Below, piece by piece: positions 1-6,549 of a stretch of 11,629 bases of DNA. Below the pieces are notes generated by a model. That model searched no databases, was not told where the DNA came from, and saw only the letters and a list, made by a program, of their open reading frames with translations. A program made the position numbers and the translations under genes. The stretch is from positions 1 to 11,629 of the forward strand of contig QIJG01000042.1 of the NCBI GenBank assembly GCA_003232715.1, written 5' to 3'. Origin of the DNA: Nitrospirota bacterium. Its GTDB lineage: Bacteria; Nitrospirota; Thermodesulfovibrionia; Thermodesulfovibrionales; JdFR-85. Every line of letters begins with the position of its first letter. The stretch's first letter is position 1.

Positions 1-123
1 ATATTTACATGGGATATCCATATGCCGTACCTGCTGACAGCAGTGCCGCTCATCATAACCGCAATAATTATGGGAAGAAAATCTCTGGCCGCAAGACAGG
101 GACACCCCAGTCCCCGCTCTTAG
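1..123 (+). CDS. C-terminal end of a membrane transporter (probably MFS), partial
   Basis: Frame 1 is open from the first base to a TAG stop at 121-123, giving 40 residues. They contain one hydrophobic segment (roughly residues 9-24, PYLLTAVPLIITAIIM) followed by a short basic tail (GRKSLAARQ). This is the usual look of the last transmembrane helix and cytoplasmic tail of a major facilitator transporter. The rest of the gene lies outside the window, so neither substrate nor family can be confirmed. It could also be the end of another polytopic membrane protein. A weak C/G-rich stem followed by T-rich sequence lies at about 197-230, but it is not a convincing terminator. Confidence 0.5.
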   Translation: MFTWDIHMPYLLTAVPLIITAIIMGRKSLAARQGHPSPRS

Positions 124-274
124 ATTTTTTAAGTTAAGTCTGGATGTGAATTTTACCTTTATTTCCCTTTCTGACAATGTAACAATAATAGCTCAGACCC
201 TTTAAGTCAGGGGGAGCAGGGGGGATTTTTATAATTTTAACCGTAAATCTGACAGCCCACCTCTATATATCCGG

Positions 275-682
275 ATGGATTGCAAAGGACATTTTAAGAT
301 AAGGGCAATAAACACCCAACTTGACGTTCCTGATTTTGCGACAAAGGATGGCTTTGAGGACAACCGGCTAACATCCTTTGCCTTATTGCTTGATTATTTT
401 CCAAATAGCGATTTAACCGGATGGTGGATAGGTGGTGGCCCTGTATATTGGGCCGGCAGCATACGAAATAGTAGTGATAAAGAACAGGCTGACTACAAAA
501 CCTGGAGTGCGACTATCGGAACCGGTTATGTATGGGATATCTCCGGGCACTTTTATATTATGCCCTGGGCGGCAATCATCGTTCCAGTTGCAGGTGATAA
601 AAAGTTTGATGTAGAAAATGAAACGTATGAGCATTCAGGTATCGTTCCTGAGGCTTCAGTAAAAATAGGTTGGAAGTTCTAA
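275..682 (+). pseudogene. C-terminal fragment of an outer-membrane beta-barrel protein
   Basis: The 135 residues alternate polar and hydrophobic/aromatic positions in strand-like stretches: GWWIGGGPVYWAGSI (residues 49-63), the ATIGTGYVW strand, FYIMPWAAIIVPVAG, and a last strand EASVKIGWKF. It ends in a C-terminal phenylalanine, the signature recognised by the BAM outer-membrane insertion machinery. Similar small barrels are usually near 200 residues and begin with a Sec signal peptide. Neither a signal peptide nor a ribosome binding site is visible before the ATG at 275. The frame stays open upstream only to a stop at 203-205 and has no secretion signal. I therefore read it as an N-terminally truncated remnant. 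A frameshift in the upstream part, or a distant start in another frame, cannot be excluded. The ligand or role is unknown. Confidence 0.5.
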
Positions 683-811
683 AAATATTGATGTAGAAAA
701 TTTTAACTGAGCTATCTATCACTTAGTCAGTACGAGTAAGCTCAGGGACATCCTATAGTCCCCTGTACAGAGCCCGTAGACTCGAAGAGGCACTCCCCCT
801 GATACCCCTCC
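683..811. other. Intergenic region between convergent barrel fragment and mnmE
   Basis: This is a 129-bp gap between convergent genes. It contains a 7-bp perfect inverted repeat (CTGAGCT at 707-713 and AGCTCAG at 739-745) and a GGGAC/GTCCC pair at about 745-762. Neither is followed by a T-run in either direction, so no intrinsic terminator is called. Confidence 0.4.
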
Positions 812-2185
812 TTATTTTCCGATACAGAACTGACTGAATATCCTGTTCAGGATATCCTCTGTTGTAGTCTCGCCGACAATCTCTCCCAGCCTGTCAAGTG
901 TGTCTCTCAGTTCAAAGGCCGTTATCTCGTAGGGCATTCCGTTTTTGATGGCGTCGGATGCCCTTGACAGGGATTTTACTGCATGGTCAAGTGCCAGTTT
1001 ATGCCTCAGGTTTGTTATCATGACCCCGTCGGAAGATACTCCGCTTTTAAATATCCGGGCCTCTACCTCTTTCTTCAGAGAGTCTATGCCCGCACCTGTT
1101 TTAGCCGATATCCTGACTATGGGTAGGTCTTCAGGAATGAGGTCTTCCTCGACTGAATGGGACAGGTCTGCTTTATTAAGGACAATAATGCTTTTCCTGT
1201 CACGGATCTTTTCAATAATGCTGAAGTCTTCATCTTTCAATGGGAGGTTTATATCAAACATTGCCAGCACTAAATCCGCACCGTCAATAGCCATGAGGCT
1301 CCTTCTGACCCCTTCGCTTTCAGCAAGATTATGGGTCTCCCTGATGCCTGCTGTATCCATTATCCGCAAGGGCAGACCGTTTATGTTCAGGCACTCCTCG
1401 ATGACATCCCTTGTTGTACCGGGAAGTTCTGTTACAATTGCCCTCTCTTTTTCGATAAGGGCGTTCAGAAGGGAGGATTTCCCGACGTTCGGCCTTCCGA
1501 TAATCGCCACAGACAGGCCCTCACGGAAGAACCGGGCTTCATCGTATGTTGAAGAGAGTTTCCGGAGTTGCAGGATGACCTCATCCGTTTTACTGCTCAG
1601 GTCAGTCCTGGTCTGCAGGTCCAGCTCCTCTTCCGGGAAGTCAATATAGGCCTCAATGTGTGCACAGATATCCATAATGGTGTTTTTCGTGGAGGTTATC
1701 TTTTCAGAGAGGGCTCCGGAGAGTTGTTCAATAGCGAGTCTCCTGCTCCTGTCCGTCTTTGCCCTGATCAAGTCGATTGTTGCCTCTGCCTGGGAGAGGT
1801 CTATCCTGCCGTTCATAAAGGCCCTGAAAGTGAACTCTCCCGGTTCTGCAAGCCTTGCACCTTCTCTTGCAGTTAGCTCAAGAACCTTTCTCAGCGGTAG
1901 CATCCCCCCATGGCAGTTAATCTCCACTACATCCTCCCTGGTATAAGAGTGTGGTGCCCTCATAACTGATAGCAGCACCTCATCAATATGGGAGGTCTTC
2001 TCAGGATTGGTGATATACCCGTAAAGTATGGAGTGGGAGCGGACTTTTGCGGGCGATTTTCCCGTGGGTGAGCAGAATATCCCTGACGCAATATTTATTG
2101 CATTTTTCCCGCTTAATCTGACTATACCTATCCCGCCCTCACCTGAAGGGGTGGAGATGGCGACTATGGTATCTTCAAGGTTCAT
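812..2185 (-). CDS. mnmE: tRNA uridine-5-carboxymethylaminomethyl modification GTPase MnmE
   Basis: MnmE with its partner MnmG modifies the wobble uridine (U34) of tRNAs reading split-box codons, in the cytoplasm, using a formyl-folate-derived carbon. The 457-residue length is typical. Residues 1-120 form the folate-binding dimerisation domain (starts EDTIVAISTPSGEGGIGIVRLSG). A helical domain follows, and then a G domain with GRPNVGKSS (230-238), PGTTRD (255-260), DTAG (277-280), NKAD (337-340) and SAKTG (360-364). The protein ends in FCIGK, with the conserved catalytic cysteine. It lies 65 bp downstream of tRNA-His in the same direction, with no clear terminator between, so read-through from the tRNA operon is possible. 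A TTGTCA at 2229-2234 (-) could be a -35 box, but its -10 is poor. The start ATG has no obvious Shine-Dalgarno sequence. Confidence 0.97.
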   Translation of the reverse strand: MNLEDTIVAISTPSGEGGIGIVRLSGKNAINIASGIFCSPTGKSPAKVRSHSILYGYITNPEKTSHIDEVLLSVMRAPHSYTREDVVEINCHGGMLPLRKVLELTAREGARLAEPGEFTFRAFMNGRIDLSQAEATIDLIRAKTDRSRRLAIEQLSGALSEKITSTKNTIMDICAHIEAYIDFPEEELDLQTRTDLSSKTDEVILQLRKLSSTYDEARFFREGLSVAIIGRPNVGKSSLLNALIEKERAIVTELPGTTRDVIEECLNINGLPLRIMDTAGIRETHNLAESEGVRRSLMAIDGADLVLAMFDINLPLKDEDFSIIEKIRDRKSIIVLNKADLSHSVEEDLIPEDLPIVRISAKTGAGIDSLKKEVEARIFKSGVSSDGVMITNLRHKLALDHAVKSLSRASDAIKNGMPYEITAFELRDTLDRLGEIVGETTTEDILNRIFSQFCIGK

Positions 2186-2250
2186 ATATGAAAGATTCTG
2201 AGGTTTAGTTAAATGTTTTTAGTAATCGTGACAAGAAATGAATAAAATGA

Positions 2251-2327
2251 TGGGGTGAGCGATGGGACTCGAACCCACAACCGCTGGAGCCACAGTCCAG
2301 TGCTCTAACCATTGAGCTACGCTCACC
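2251..2327 (-). tRNA. tRNA-His (anticodon GTG)
   Basis: The cloverleaf reads cleanly on the - strand. The acceptor stem is GTGAGCG/CGCTCAC. The anticodon stem CTGGA/TCCAG holds the loop CTGTGGC, with anticodon GTG at its centre. The T arm is GTGGG-TTCGAGT-CCCAC-like, and a genomic CCA end is encoded (2251-2253 on the + strand). Position 73 is C and the base before the acceptor stem is G (2327). This gives the G(-1):C73 pair that is the identity element of bacterial tRNA-His. It is the last tRNA of a Pro-Arg-His operon. Confidence 0.97.
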
Positions 2328-2392
2328 ATAATTTATTCTCAGGCCGGAATTATCTATATTTTATCAGAAGCAGCCTGTATTTTGCTATATAG

Positions 2393-2469
2393 TGGCGCGC
2401 CTGGGAGGATTTGAACCCCCGACCCACTGATTAGAAGTCAGTTGCTCTTTCCTGCTGAGCTACAGGCGC
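2393..2469 (-). tRNA. tRNA-Arg (anticodon TCT)
   Basis: The - strand cloverleaf has the acceptor stem GCGCCTG/CAGGCGC, discriminator G and an encoded CCA. The anticodon stem ACTGA/TCAGT holds the loop CTTCTAA, which gives anticodon TCT (reads AGA/AGG). A wobble U34 in tRNA-Arg(UCU) is a known substrate class for MnmE/MnmG, whose MnmE subunit is encoded just downstream. It is the middle gene of the three-tRNA operon, 65 bp before tRNA-His. Confidence 0.97.
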
Positions 2470-2540
2470 ATTTGATTGCCTTTTTAGAGTCTGCGCATAA
2501 ACTCGATTTTTCCGTCTGTCATTCCGGCTTAAATTCAGAA

Positions 2541-2618
2541 TGGTCGGGGCGAGTGGATTCGAACCACCGACCCCCTGCTCCCAAGGCAGGTGCGCTAACC
2601 AGGCTGCGCTACGCCCCG
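2541..2618 (-). tRNA. tRNA-Pro (anticodon TGG)
   Basis: The - strand cloverleaf has the acceptor stem CGGGGCG/CGCCCCG with discriminator A and an encoded CCA (2541-2543). The anticodon stem CCTGC/GCAGG holds the loop CTTGGGA, giving anticodon TGG. The C1:G72 first pair is typical of bacterial tRNA-Pro. It is the first gene of the Pro-Arg-His operon. Confidence 0.97.
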
Positions 2619-2626
2619 AACATTTA

Positions 2627-2656
2627 AGCTTACTAAAAAATGCTGTGAAATGTCAA
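2627..2656 (-). promoter_or_regulatory. Putative sigma70 promoter of the tRNA operon
   Basis: On the - strand a perfect -35 hexamer TTGACA (2656-2651) is followed after 18 bp by TAAGCT (2632-2627). The -35 box is strong. The -10 box is poor and lies only about 8 bp before the mature 5' end of tRNA-Pro, which would leave a very short 5' leader. The call rests mostly on the -35 match and the position. Confidence 0.4.
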
Positions 2657-2698
2657 ATTATGATCAGGGAGTCAAAAGAAACTTCCTCCGGAATTCTG

Positions 2699-2704
2699 TA
2701 TAAT
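2699..2704 (+). promoter_or_regulatory. Consensus -10 box upstream of the 150-residue protein gene
   Basis: TATAAT matches the sigma70 -10 consensus exactly and lies 60 bp before the ATG at 2764. No good -35 box is found 16-18 bp upstream (2675-2682 is A-rich). The promoter may rely on an activator or on the -10 box alone. It is divergent from the tRNA operon promoter. Confidence 0.5.
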
Positions 2705-2763
2705 AAAATTAAGGATTAAAGAAATCTCCTGTAACTTCCGATATAGTATCAGAGGAGGTCAAG

Positions 2764-3216
2764 ATGAAACAGGTTACGGAAAGGATAGACCCGGAAAAGT
2801 TTTTCAGGTATTACATCGTAAAGGTCTGCGAGGAGGCCAGTGTTGATACAAGGGAGAAGTTTCTGCAGATAGAATACCTTTCAAAGATGCTGACAGGTTT
2901 TGTTGATCCTGAAAAGTGCTTTGACGACTCCGGAGATCTTGTAAGGGTTATAGACGTCCTGAAAGAAGAAGCTGAAAAGACGCAGATATCGATTAATGCA
3001 TACAAAAATGCAGCAGACAAGATACTCTTCTATCAGAGCTTCTGTCCCGAAGCATTTAAGCGGCGTTTGCTGAGCTTAAGTTTTTATTCAGGTGCTGCAA
3101 AGATGTTTTACAGGATTGTGGGTAATTACAGGATTCCCGTTTGTGGTCTTATCTCAATGGAATATTCTCTCTGGAACTTTATACTCAGGTCAACACATCA
3201 GCGTTATTTCTTCTGA
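2764..3216 (+). CDS. Uncharacterised 150-residue protein
   Basis: I do not recognise this family with confidence. The start is well supported: AGGAGGT lies 4 bp upstream of the ATG, and a consensus -10 box is about 60 bp upstream. The protein is mostly helical and charged in residues 1-85 (MKQVTERIDPEKFFRYYIVK, then VIDVLKEEAEKTQI). A hydrophobic/aromatic stretch KILFYQSFCPEAFKRRLLSL (about 86-105) follows, and the tail is aromatic (about 115-150). The FCPEAFKRR-LSLSFYSG segment is reminiscent of proteobacterial hypothetical proteins with a GFFPE-x-RRG-S-x-YY-like core, but I recall that only loosely. There is no signal peptide. The gene stands alone, convergent with the SspB-like gene and divergent from the tRNA operon. 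Confidence 0.7.
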   Translation: MKQVTERIDPEKFFRYYIVKVCEEASVDTREKFLQIEYLSKMLTGFVDPEKCFDDSGDLVRVIDVLKEEAEKTQISINAYKNAADKILFYQSFCPEAFKRRLLSLSFYSGAAKMFYRIVGNYRIPVCGLISMEYSLWNFILRSTHQRYFF

Positions 3217-3264
3217 GTGATATAGCACATCTGTTGTCTCGAAAGTGTTGTTTTGAGGCCGCTT

Positions 3265-3669
3265 TCAGGTCTTTTTCTTCCGGAAGTCTACCTTAACAAC
3301 TTTTGACGGTTTTCCCTCACCGGTGGTTGACTCAACGGCAGTTTCCGGTCCTGTCTCCGTCAGACACAAAAATTGTGAGTTCAGCTCGGGACAATAGACC
3401 CCCATTATATGATCTGCCGGAACAATACAGTGCTGAGGGGTTGTTCCAAAGACAAGCCTGGCATCAATACCAAAGTCGTCCCACTGAAATTTCATCCCCT
3501 TGTTGAAGACCATGATAAGTCCTTTTTTCTCCTCTTCAGGGAGAAAGCCCCTGTTGCCGATAATCACATTTTCGGCATTCCTGACAACAACAAAGACCCT
3601 TCCGGTGAGATCAAGAAGTTCATAAAAGATATGTCTCTTCAATTCATTCAGTCTGATTTGTGTTTTCAT
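3265..3669 (-). CDS. SspB-like ClpXP adaptor / specificity-enhancing factor
   Basis: SspB-type adaptors deliver ssrA-tagged and some other substrates to the ClpXP protease in the cytoplasm. This 134-residue protein has the SspB plan. A beta-rich domain covers about residues 22-105, including GLIMVFNKGMKF (50-61), FGIDARLVFGTTPQHCIVPADHIMGVY (66-92). Compare the SspB pattern in which an ISF-ARF-G-P-IYVP strand pair precedes an AIYA strand. A flexible acidic/polar linker follows (about 104-121). The short basic tail KPSKVVKVDFRKK (120-132) resembles the C-terminal ClpX-binding tail of SspB proteins (RVVK in E. coli; VV...FRKK-like tails in alphaproteobacteria). The assignment rests on motif memory and layout only. 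An AAGGA Shine-Dalgarno precedes the ATG. It is the last gene of the TPR-dppD-dppF operon, 37 bp after dppF. Confidence 0.65.
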   Translation of the reverse strand: MKTQIRLNELKRHIFYELLDLTGRVFVVVRNAENVIIGNRGFLPEEEKKGLIMVFNKGMKFQWDDFGIDARLVFGTTPQHCIVPADHIMGVYCPELNSQFLCLTETGPETAVESTTGEGKPSKVVKVDFRKKKT

Positions 3670-3706
3670 TCTGTTTTCCTTTTTAAGTGGTCATTAACCT
3701 GTAAGA

Positions 3707-4681
3707 TCAACATAGGTGACAGGCGATTTTTCTGTCTCCTGTGTCTCTCAGTTCCGGTATCTCTTTACTGCATAGTGATACTTTTTTTGGACATCTTGGA
3801 TAGAAGAGACAGCCTGAAGGTAATTCGGCCATTTCCGGTATGCTGCTACAGGTTTTTACAGATTTGTCCTGCCTCTTTTCCGTTATCTCCTGCTGTGTAA
3901 CCCTTACCCTGGGGATGGCATTCAGCAGCATCTCGGTGTAAGGGTGCCGTGGGTCCTGAAATATTTTTTCAGCATTTGCCTCTTCAACGATTTTCCCCAG
4001 ATACATAACAGCCACCACATCGGCAAAGTAATAAACCACATTCAGGTCATGACTTATGAATATAAATGATAGCTTGTTCTCCTTTTTAAGATCTCCGAGC
4101 AGGTTGATTATCTGAGCCTGTATGGAGACATCAAGGGAAGATAGGGGTTCATCTGCCACAATGAGCTCAGGTGACAGGGCCAGTGCACGTGCTATACAGA
4201 CCCTCTGCCTCTGTCCCCCGCTGAATTCGTGGGGATAACGGTTCATATGTTCAGGCTTTAGTCCAACGGTTTCAAGGAGTTCTGCAATACGGTCCTTAAG
4301 TTCTTTCCTGCGCGCTATATTGTGGATTATCAGAGGTTCGGAGAGGATGGAGAATATCTTCATCCTTGGGTTCAGTGATGCAAAGGGGTCCTGAAAGATC
4401 ACCTGGACTGCCCTCCTGAAGTTTTTTAGTTCCCTGACGCCGGCTTTATTGATATTATTACCCTTGAAGAAGACCTTTCCCCCCGTGGGCCTGACCAGTT
4501 GCAGTACGAGTTTTGCAAACGTTGATTTTCCACATCCGCTCTCACCTACAATAGCAAAGACCTTGTCCGAATCAACGGATATGCTCACTCCGTCAAGGGC
4601 TTTTAAGGCCTTTGTCCTACCAAAGATGCCTGCCTTGATTTCGTAGTGTTTTCTGAGATCTTCCGTCCTTAGTATTTCCAC
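3707..4681 (-). CDS. dppF: Oligopeptide/dipeptide ABC transporter ATPase, DppF/OppF type
   Basis: This is one of the two cytoplasmic ATPase subunits that power a peptide or nickel-type importer. The start is taken as the GTG at 4681, one base after the stop of the upstream dppD, with AGGG just before it. It gives 324 residues, the family's usual length. Longer in-frame starts would run back through dppD. Visible motifs are Walker A GESGCGKS (46-53), Q-loop VIFQDP (94-99), signature FSGGQRQR (153-160), Walker B ELIVADEP (172-179) and switch histidine H211. The C-terminal oligopeptide-transporter domain follows, with HPYT (247-250) and a cysteine cluster (C291, C297, C304, C321, C324) of the type linked to an iron-sulfur cluster in this family. 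No permease or binding-protein gene is nearby. Confidence 0.9.
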   Translation of the reverse strand: MEILRTEDLRKHYEIKAGIFGRTKALKALDGVSISVDSDKVFAIVGESGCGKSTFAKLVLQLVRPTGGKVFFKGNNINKAGVRELKNFRRAVQVIFQDPFASLNPRMKIFSILSEPLIIHNIARRKELKDRIAELLETVGLKPEHMNRYPHEFSGGQRQRVCIARALALSPELIVADEPLSSLDVSIQAQIINLLGDLKKENKLSFIFISHDLNVVYYFADVVAVMYLGKIVEEANAEKIFQDPRHPYTEMLLNAIPRVRVTQQEITEKRQDKSVKTCSSIPEMAELPSGCLFYPRCPKKVSLCSKEIPELRDTGDRKIACHLC

Positions 4682-4682
4682 A

Positions 4683-5711
4683 TTAACCCTGCCGGATAAC
4701 ATCCTCCACCCTGATACATCTGACGAGATGGTTTTGCTCGATCTTCTGCAGGGGTGGTTCTTCGAAGTCACATACGGCAGTCCTGTATGTGCACCTTGTT
4801 GAGAACTTGCAGCCCGGTGGCAGTTCATCCGGATCCGGGACCGATCCCGGGATAGGCTTTAACTGGGTATGCCTTGCCACCGGAAGGGACTGAATCAGGC
4901 CAAGGGTATAAGGATGGGCGGGTTTCCGGAAAAGTGTATCGACAGGAGCTATCTCCACGATCCTTCCGGCATACATGATGGCTACCCTATCGGCATTTTC
5001 AGATATGATTGCAAGATCATGAGTAATAAGCAGGATGGACATCCCTCGTTCCTTTTTGATATCAGACAAGAGGTTGAGTATCTCCGCCTGAATCGTTACA
5101 TCAAGGGCTGTTGTGGGCTCATCAGCTATCAGTAAGGAAGGATTACAAGCTACAGCCATTGCTATCATAACCCTCTGACGCATGCCGCCTGAGAGCTGGT
5201 GCGGGTAGTCCTTTATCCTGTGTTCAGGCGATGGTATATGGACGAGGCGAAGGAGTTCCACCGTCCTCCCGATTGCCGCTTTCCCGGAGAGCCTTTCATG
5301 TGTCGTCAGGACCTCTGAAATCTGGTATCCAATAGTAAAGACAGGGTTCAGGGAGGTCATTGGTTCCTGAAAGACCATCCCCATCTCTTTTCCCCTGATG
5401 GAACGTAGTGTGGATTCATCAAGAGTCAGGATATCCGTCTCTTTACCGGTCATCGGCAGATTAAAAAGTATTTTTCCTGTGGCATAGGCAGTGGTTGGAA
5501 GCAGGCCCATGATTGACAGTGCTGTAATGCTTTTACCACACCCGCTCTCACCGGCAAGACCAAAGGTTTCTCCGTGCCTGATGTCAAGTTCAAGGCTGGA
5601 GACAGCCGCAAGGGGATTGTCTTTTTGTCTGAAGAAGATATTAAGGTCCTTTATGCTCAGGAGAGGTGAATCTGTAACAGCGGTTGTCTGGCGTTTGCCG
5701 TCGGCAGCCAT
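4683..5711 (-). CDS. dppD: Oligopeptide/dipeptide ABC transporter ATPase, DppD/OppD type
   Basis: This is the partner ATPase of the downstream DppF-like subunit. Starting at ATG 5711 it has 342 residues. The frame is open to 5801, but that extension overlaps the TPR gene and is lysine-rich and non-conserved in look. Motifs are Walker A GESGCGKS (54-61), Q-loop VFQEP (113-117), signature LSGGMRQR (173-180), Walker B LLIADEP (193-199) and switch histidine H231. The C-terminal domain has HPYT (266-269) and cysteines C301, C307, C314 and C332. The stop is one base before the dppF GTG, so translation is probably coupled. The Shine-Dalgarno sequence is weak (AGAGG, about 16 bp upstream), which suggests coupling to the TPR gene ending 5 bp upstream. 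Confidence 0.9.
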   Translation of the reverse strand: MAADGKRQTTAVTDSPLLSIKDLNIFFRQKDNPLAAVSSLELDIRHGETFGLAGESGCGKSITALSIMGLLPTTAYATGKILFNLPMTGKETDILTLDESTLRSIRGKEMGMVFQEPMTSLNPVFTIGYQISEVLTTHERLSGKAAIGRTVELLRLVHIPSPEHRIKDYPHQLSGGMRQRVMIAMAVACNPSLLIADEPTTALDVTIQAEILNLLSDIKKERGMSILLITHDLAIISENADRVAIMYAGRIVEIAPVDTLFRKPAHPYTLGLIQSLPVARHTQLKPIPGSVPDPDELPPGCKFSTRCTYRTAVCDFEEPPLQKIEQNHLVRCIRVEDVIRQG

Positions 5712-5716
5712 AACTT

Positions 5717-5727
5717 CTATTTTTTTT
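5717..5727 (-). promoter_or_regulatory. A8 slippery stretch at the TPR stop codon
   Basis: The TPR gene ends GAA AAA AAA TAG on the - strand. This contains A-AAA-AAA in the zero-frame phase of a -1 slippery heptamer. A -1 slip at this run, or a net one-base gain by transcriptional slippage, would continue through ATA GAA GTT into the ATG of dppD and give a TPR-DppD fusion. The sequence is visible; any frameshifting is inference. Confidence 0.3.
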
Positions 5728-6457
5728 CCTCTTTTCTTATAAGGTGAAGATAATTTTTTGCCTCTTGCAGTTTCGGATTCTCCTCGAATGCCTTTTCCCA
5801 TTCCTCAATTGCGAGACCAGTGAGGCCTTTCATGTAGTAAGTGATGCCGAGCTGTACCCATGCCTGACCGTAAGCAGGATTGATCTCCTTGGCTGAATTG
5901 AAATGTATTATCGCTTCTTCATACCTGTCCTTGTTCCTGAGGGCAATGCCGAGTTTTGTGTGTACGTCCGGAAGCCTTGGAGAGAGCTTCAGGGCCTTGC
6001 GGTATTCTTCTATTGCATCCTCATTCATGCCGAAATCAAGGTAGATATTACCAATCTTGTAATGTTCATTTGCAAGCTTGCCGGCAACAAAGGGATCAAG
6101 TCTTCCAGGTGTTGGATGGGCTATCTGGGCTGCAATGGAGAAGGTCTCCTGCGCTCTTTCAAATTCACCAAGGTCGTTATACGTGATGGCAAGATTCAGG
6201 GACACCTCGGTGTAGCGCGGGTTCAGTTGCAGGGCTTTTTCAAAACAATCTACCGCTTCGTTCAGTTCTCCTTTCAGGTAGGAGATAACCCCAAGGTGAT
6301 TCAGTATATCTGCATACTCAGGCCTTCTCGTCAGAACCTCTTTTAAGATTGGTTCTGCTTCGGAGTATTTCCCTTCCTCAAATAGCCGGTTGCCCTCATT
6401 ATAAAGTTCTTCAAGTTGTTCGTCCACAGTTATCCCTTTTGAGGCTTTGAAATGCAT
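5717..6457 (-). CDS. Tetratricopeptide-repeat protein
   Basis: The 246 residues are almost entirely TPR helix pairs, which form a protein-binding solenoid. Five to six repeats are visible. They begin near residue 17 (LEELYNEGNRLFEEGKYSEA) and continue at about 52 (ADILNHLGVISYLKGELNEA), 86 (SLNLAITYNDLGEFERA), 135 (KIGNIYLDFGMNEDAIEEYRKAL), 169 and 203. Most show the small-residue/Gly-Ala and Pro TPR pattern (for example ALQLNPRYTE). There is no signal peptide or membrane segment, so a cytoplasmic scaffold is likely. The ATG at 6457 has no clear ribosome binding site. The GTG at 6427 has AGGGA 5 bp upstream and may be the true start. It is first in an operon with dppD, dppF and the SspB-like gene, and its partner cannot be deduced. 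The stop follows a run of eight A. Confidence 0.9.
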   Translation of the reverse strand: MHFKASKGITVDEQLEELYNEGNRLFEEGKYSEAEPILKEVLTRRPEYADILNHLGVISYLKGELNEAVDCFEKALQLNPRYTEVSLNLAITYNDLGEFERAQETFSIAAQIAHPTPGRLDPFVAGKLANEHYKIGNIYLDFGMNEDAIEEYRKALKLSPRLPDVHTKLGIALRNKDRYEEAIIHFNSAKEINPAYGQAWVQLGITYYMKGLTGLAIEEWEKAFEENPKLQEAKNYLHLIRKEEKK

Positions 6458-6505
6458 GAATATCAGGCATGGGTTCTTTTAGGGGATGCCTTCCCTCTCT
6501 TTAAA

Positions 6506-6535
6506 AGTATAGGGACTCAAAAGATTTTTTGTCAA
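6506..6535 (-). promoter_or_regulatory. Sigma70 promoter for the TPR-dppDF-sspB-like operon
   Basis: On the - strand TTGACA (6535-6530) and TATACT (6511-6506) are separated by 18 bp. Transcription would begin near 6499, about 40 bases before the ATG at 6457. Its -35 hexamer overlaps one arm of a perfect 7-bp inverted repeat shared with the divergent promoter. Confidence 0.7.
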
Positions 6536-6549
6536 GATTACGTCTTGAC
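6531..6549. repeat. Perfect inverted repeat spanning both divergent -35 boxes
   Basis: GTCAAGA (6531-6537) and TCTTGAC (6543-6549) are perfectly complementary around a 5-bp centre (TTACG). Each arm holds most of a -35 hexamer, one for each direction. It could be an operator, or it may simply reflect two mirror-image -35 boxes that extend a few bases further than needed. Confidence 0.6.

Noticed and set aside
707..745. CTGAGCT/AGCTCAG inverted repeat as a terminator for mnmE or the barrel fragment
   Set aside because: The loop is 25 bases long and no T-run follows on either strand.
945..1649. Long 234-residue open frame on the + strand opposite mnmE
   Set aside because: It lies entirely antisense to the well-supported mnmE, has serine/arginine-rich low-complexity composition and no ribosome binding site. 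It is a codon-usage shadow.
4682..4828. N-terminal extension of DppF back to an ATG at 4828
   Set aside because: The extra 49 residues overlap the end of dppD in another frame and look unlike any ABC ATPase N-terminus. The GTG at 4681 gives the usual length.
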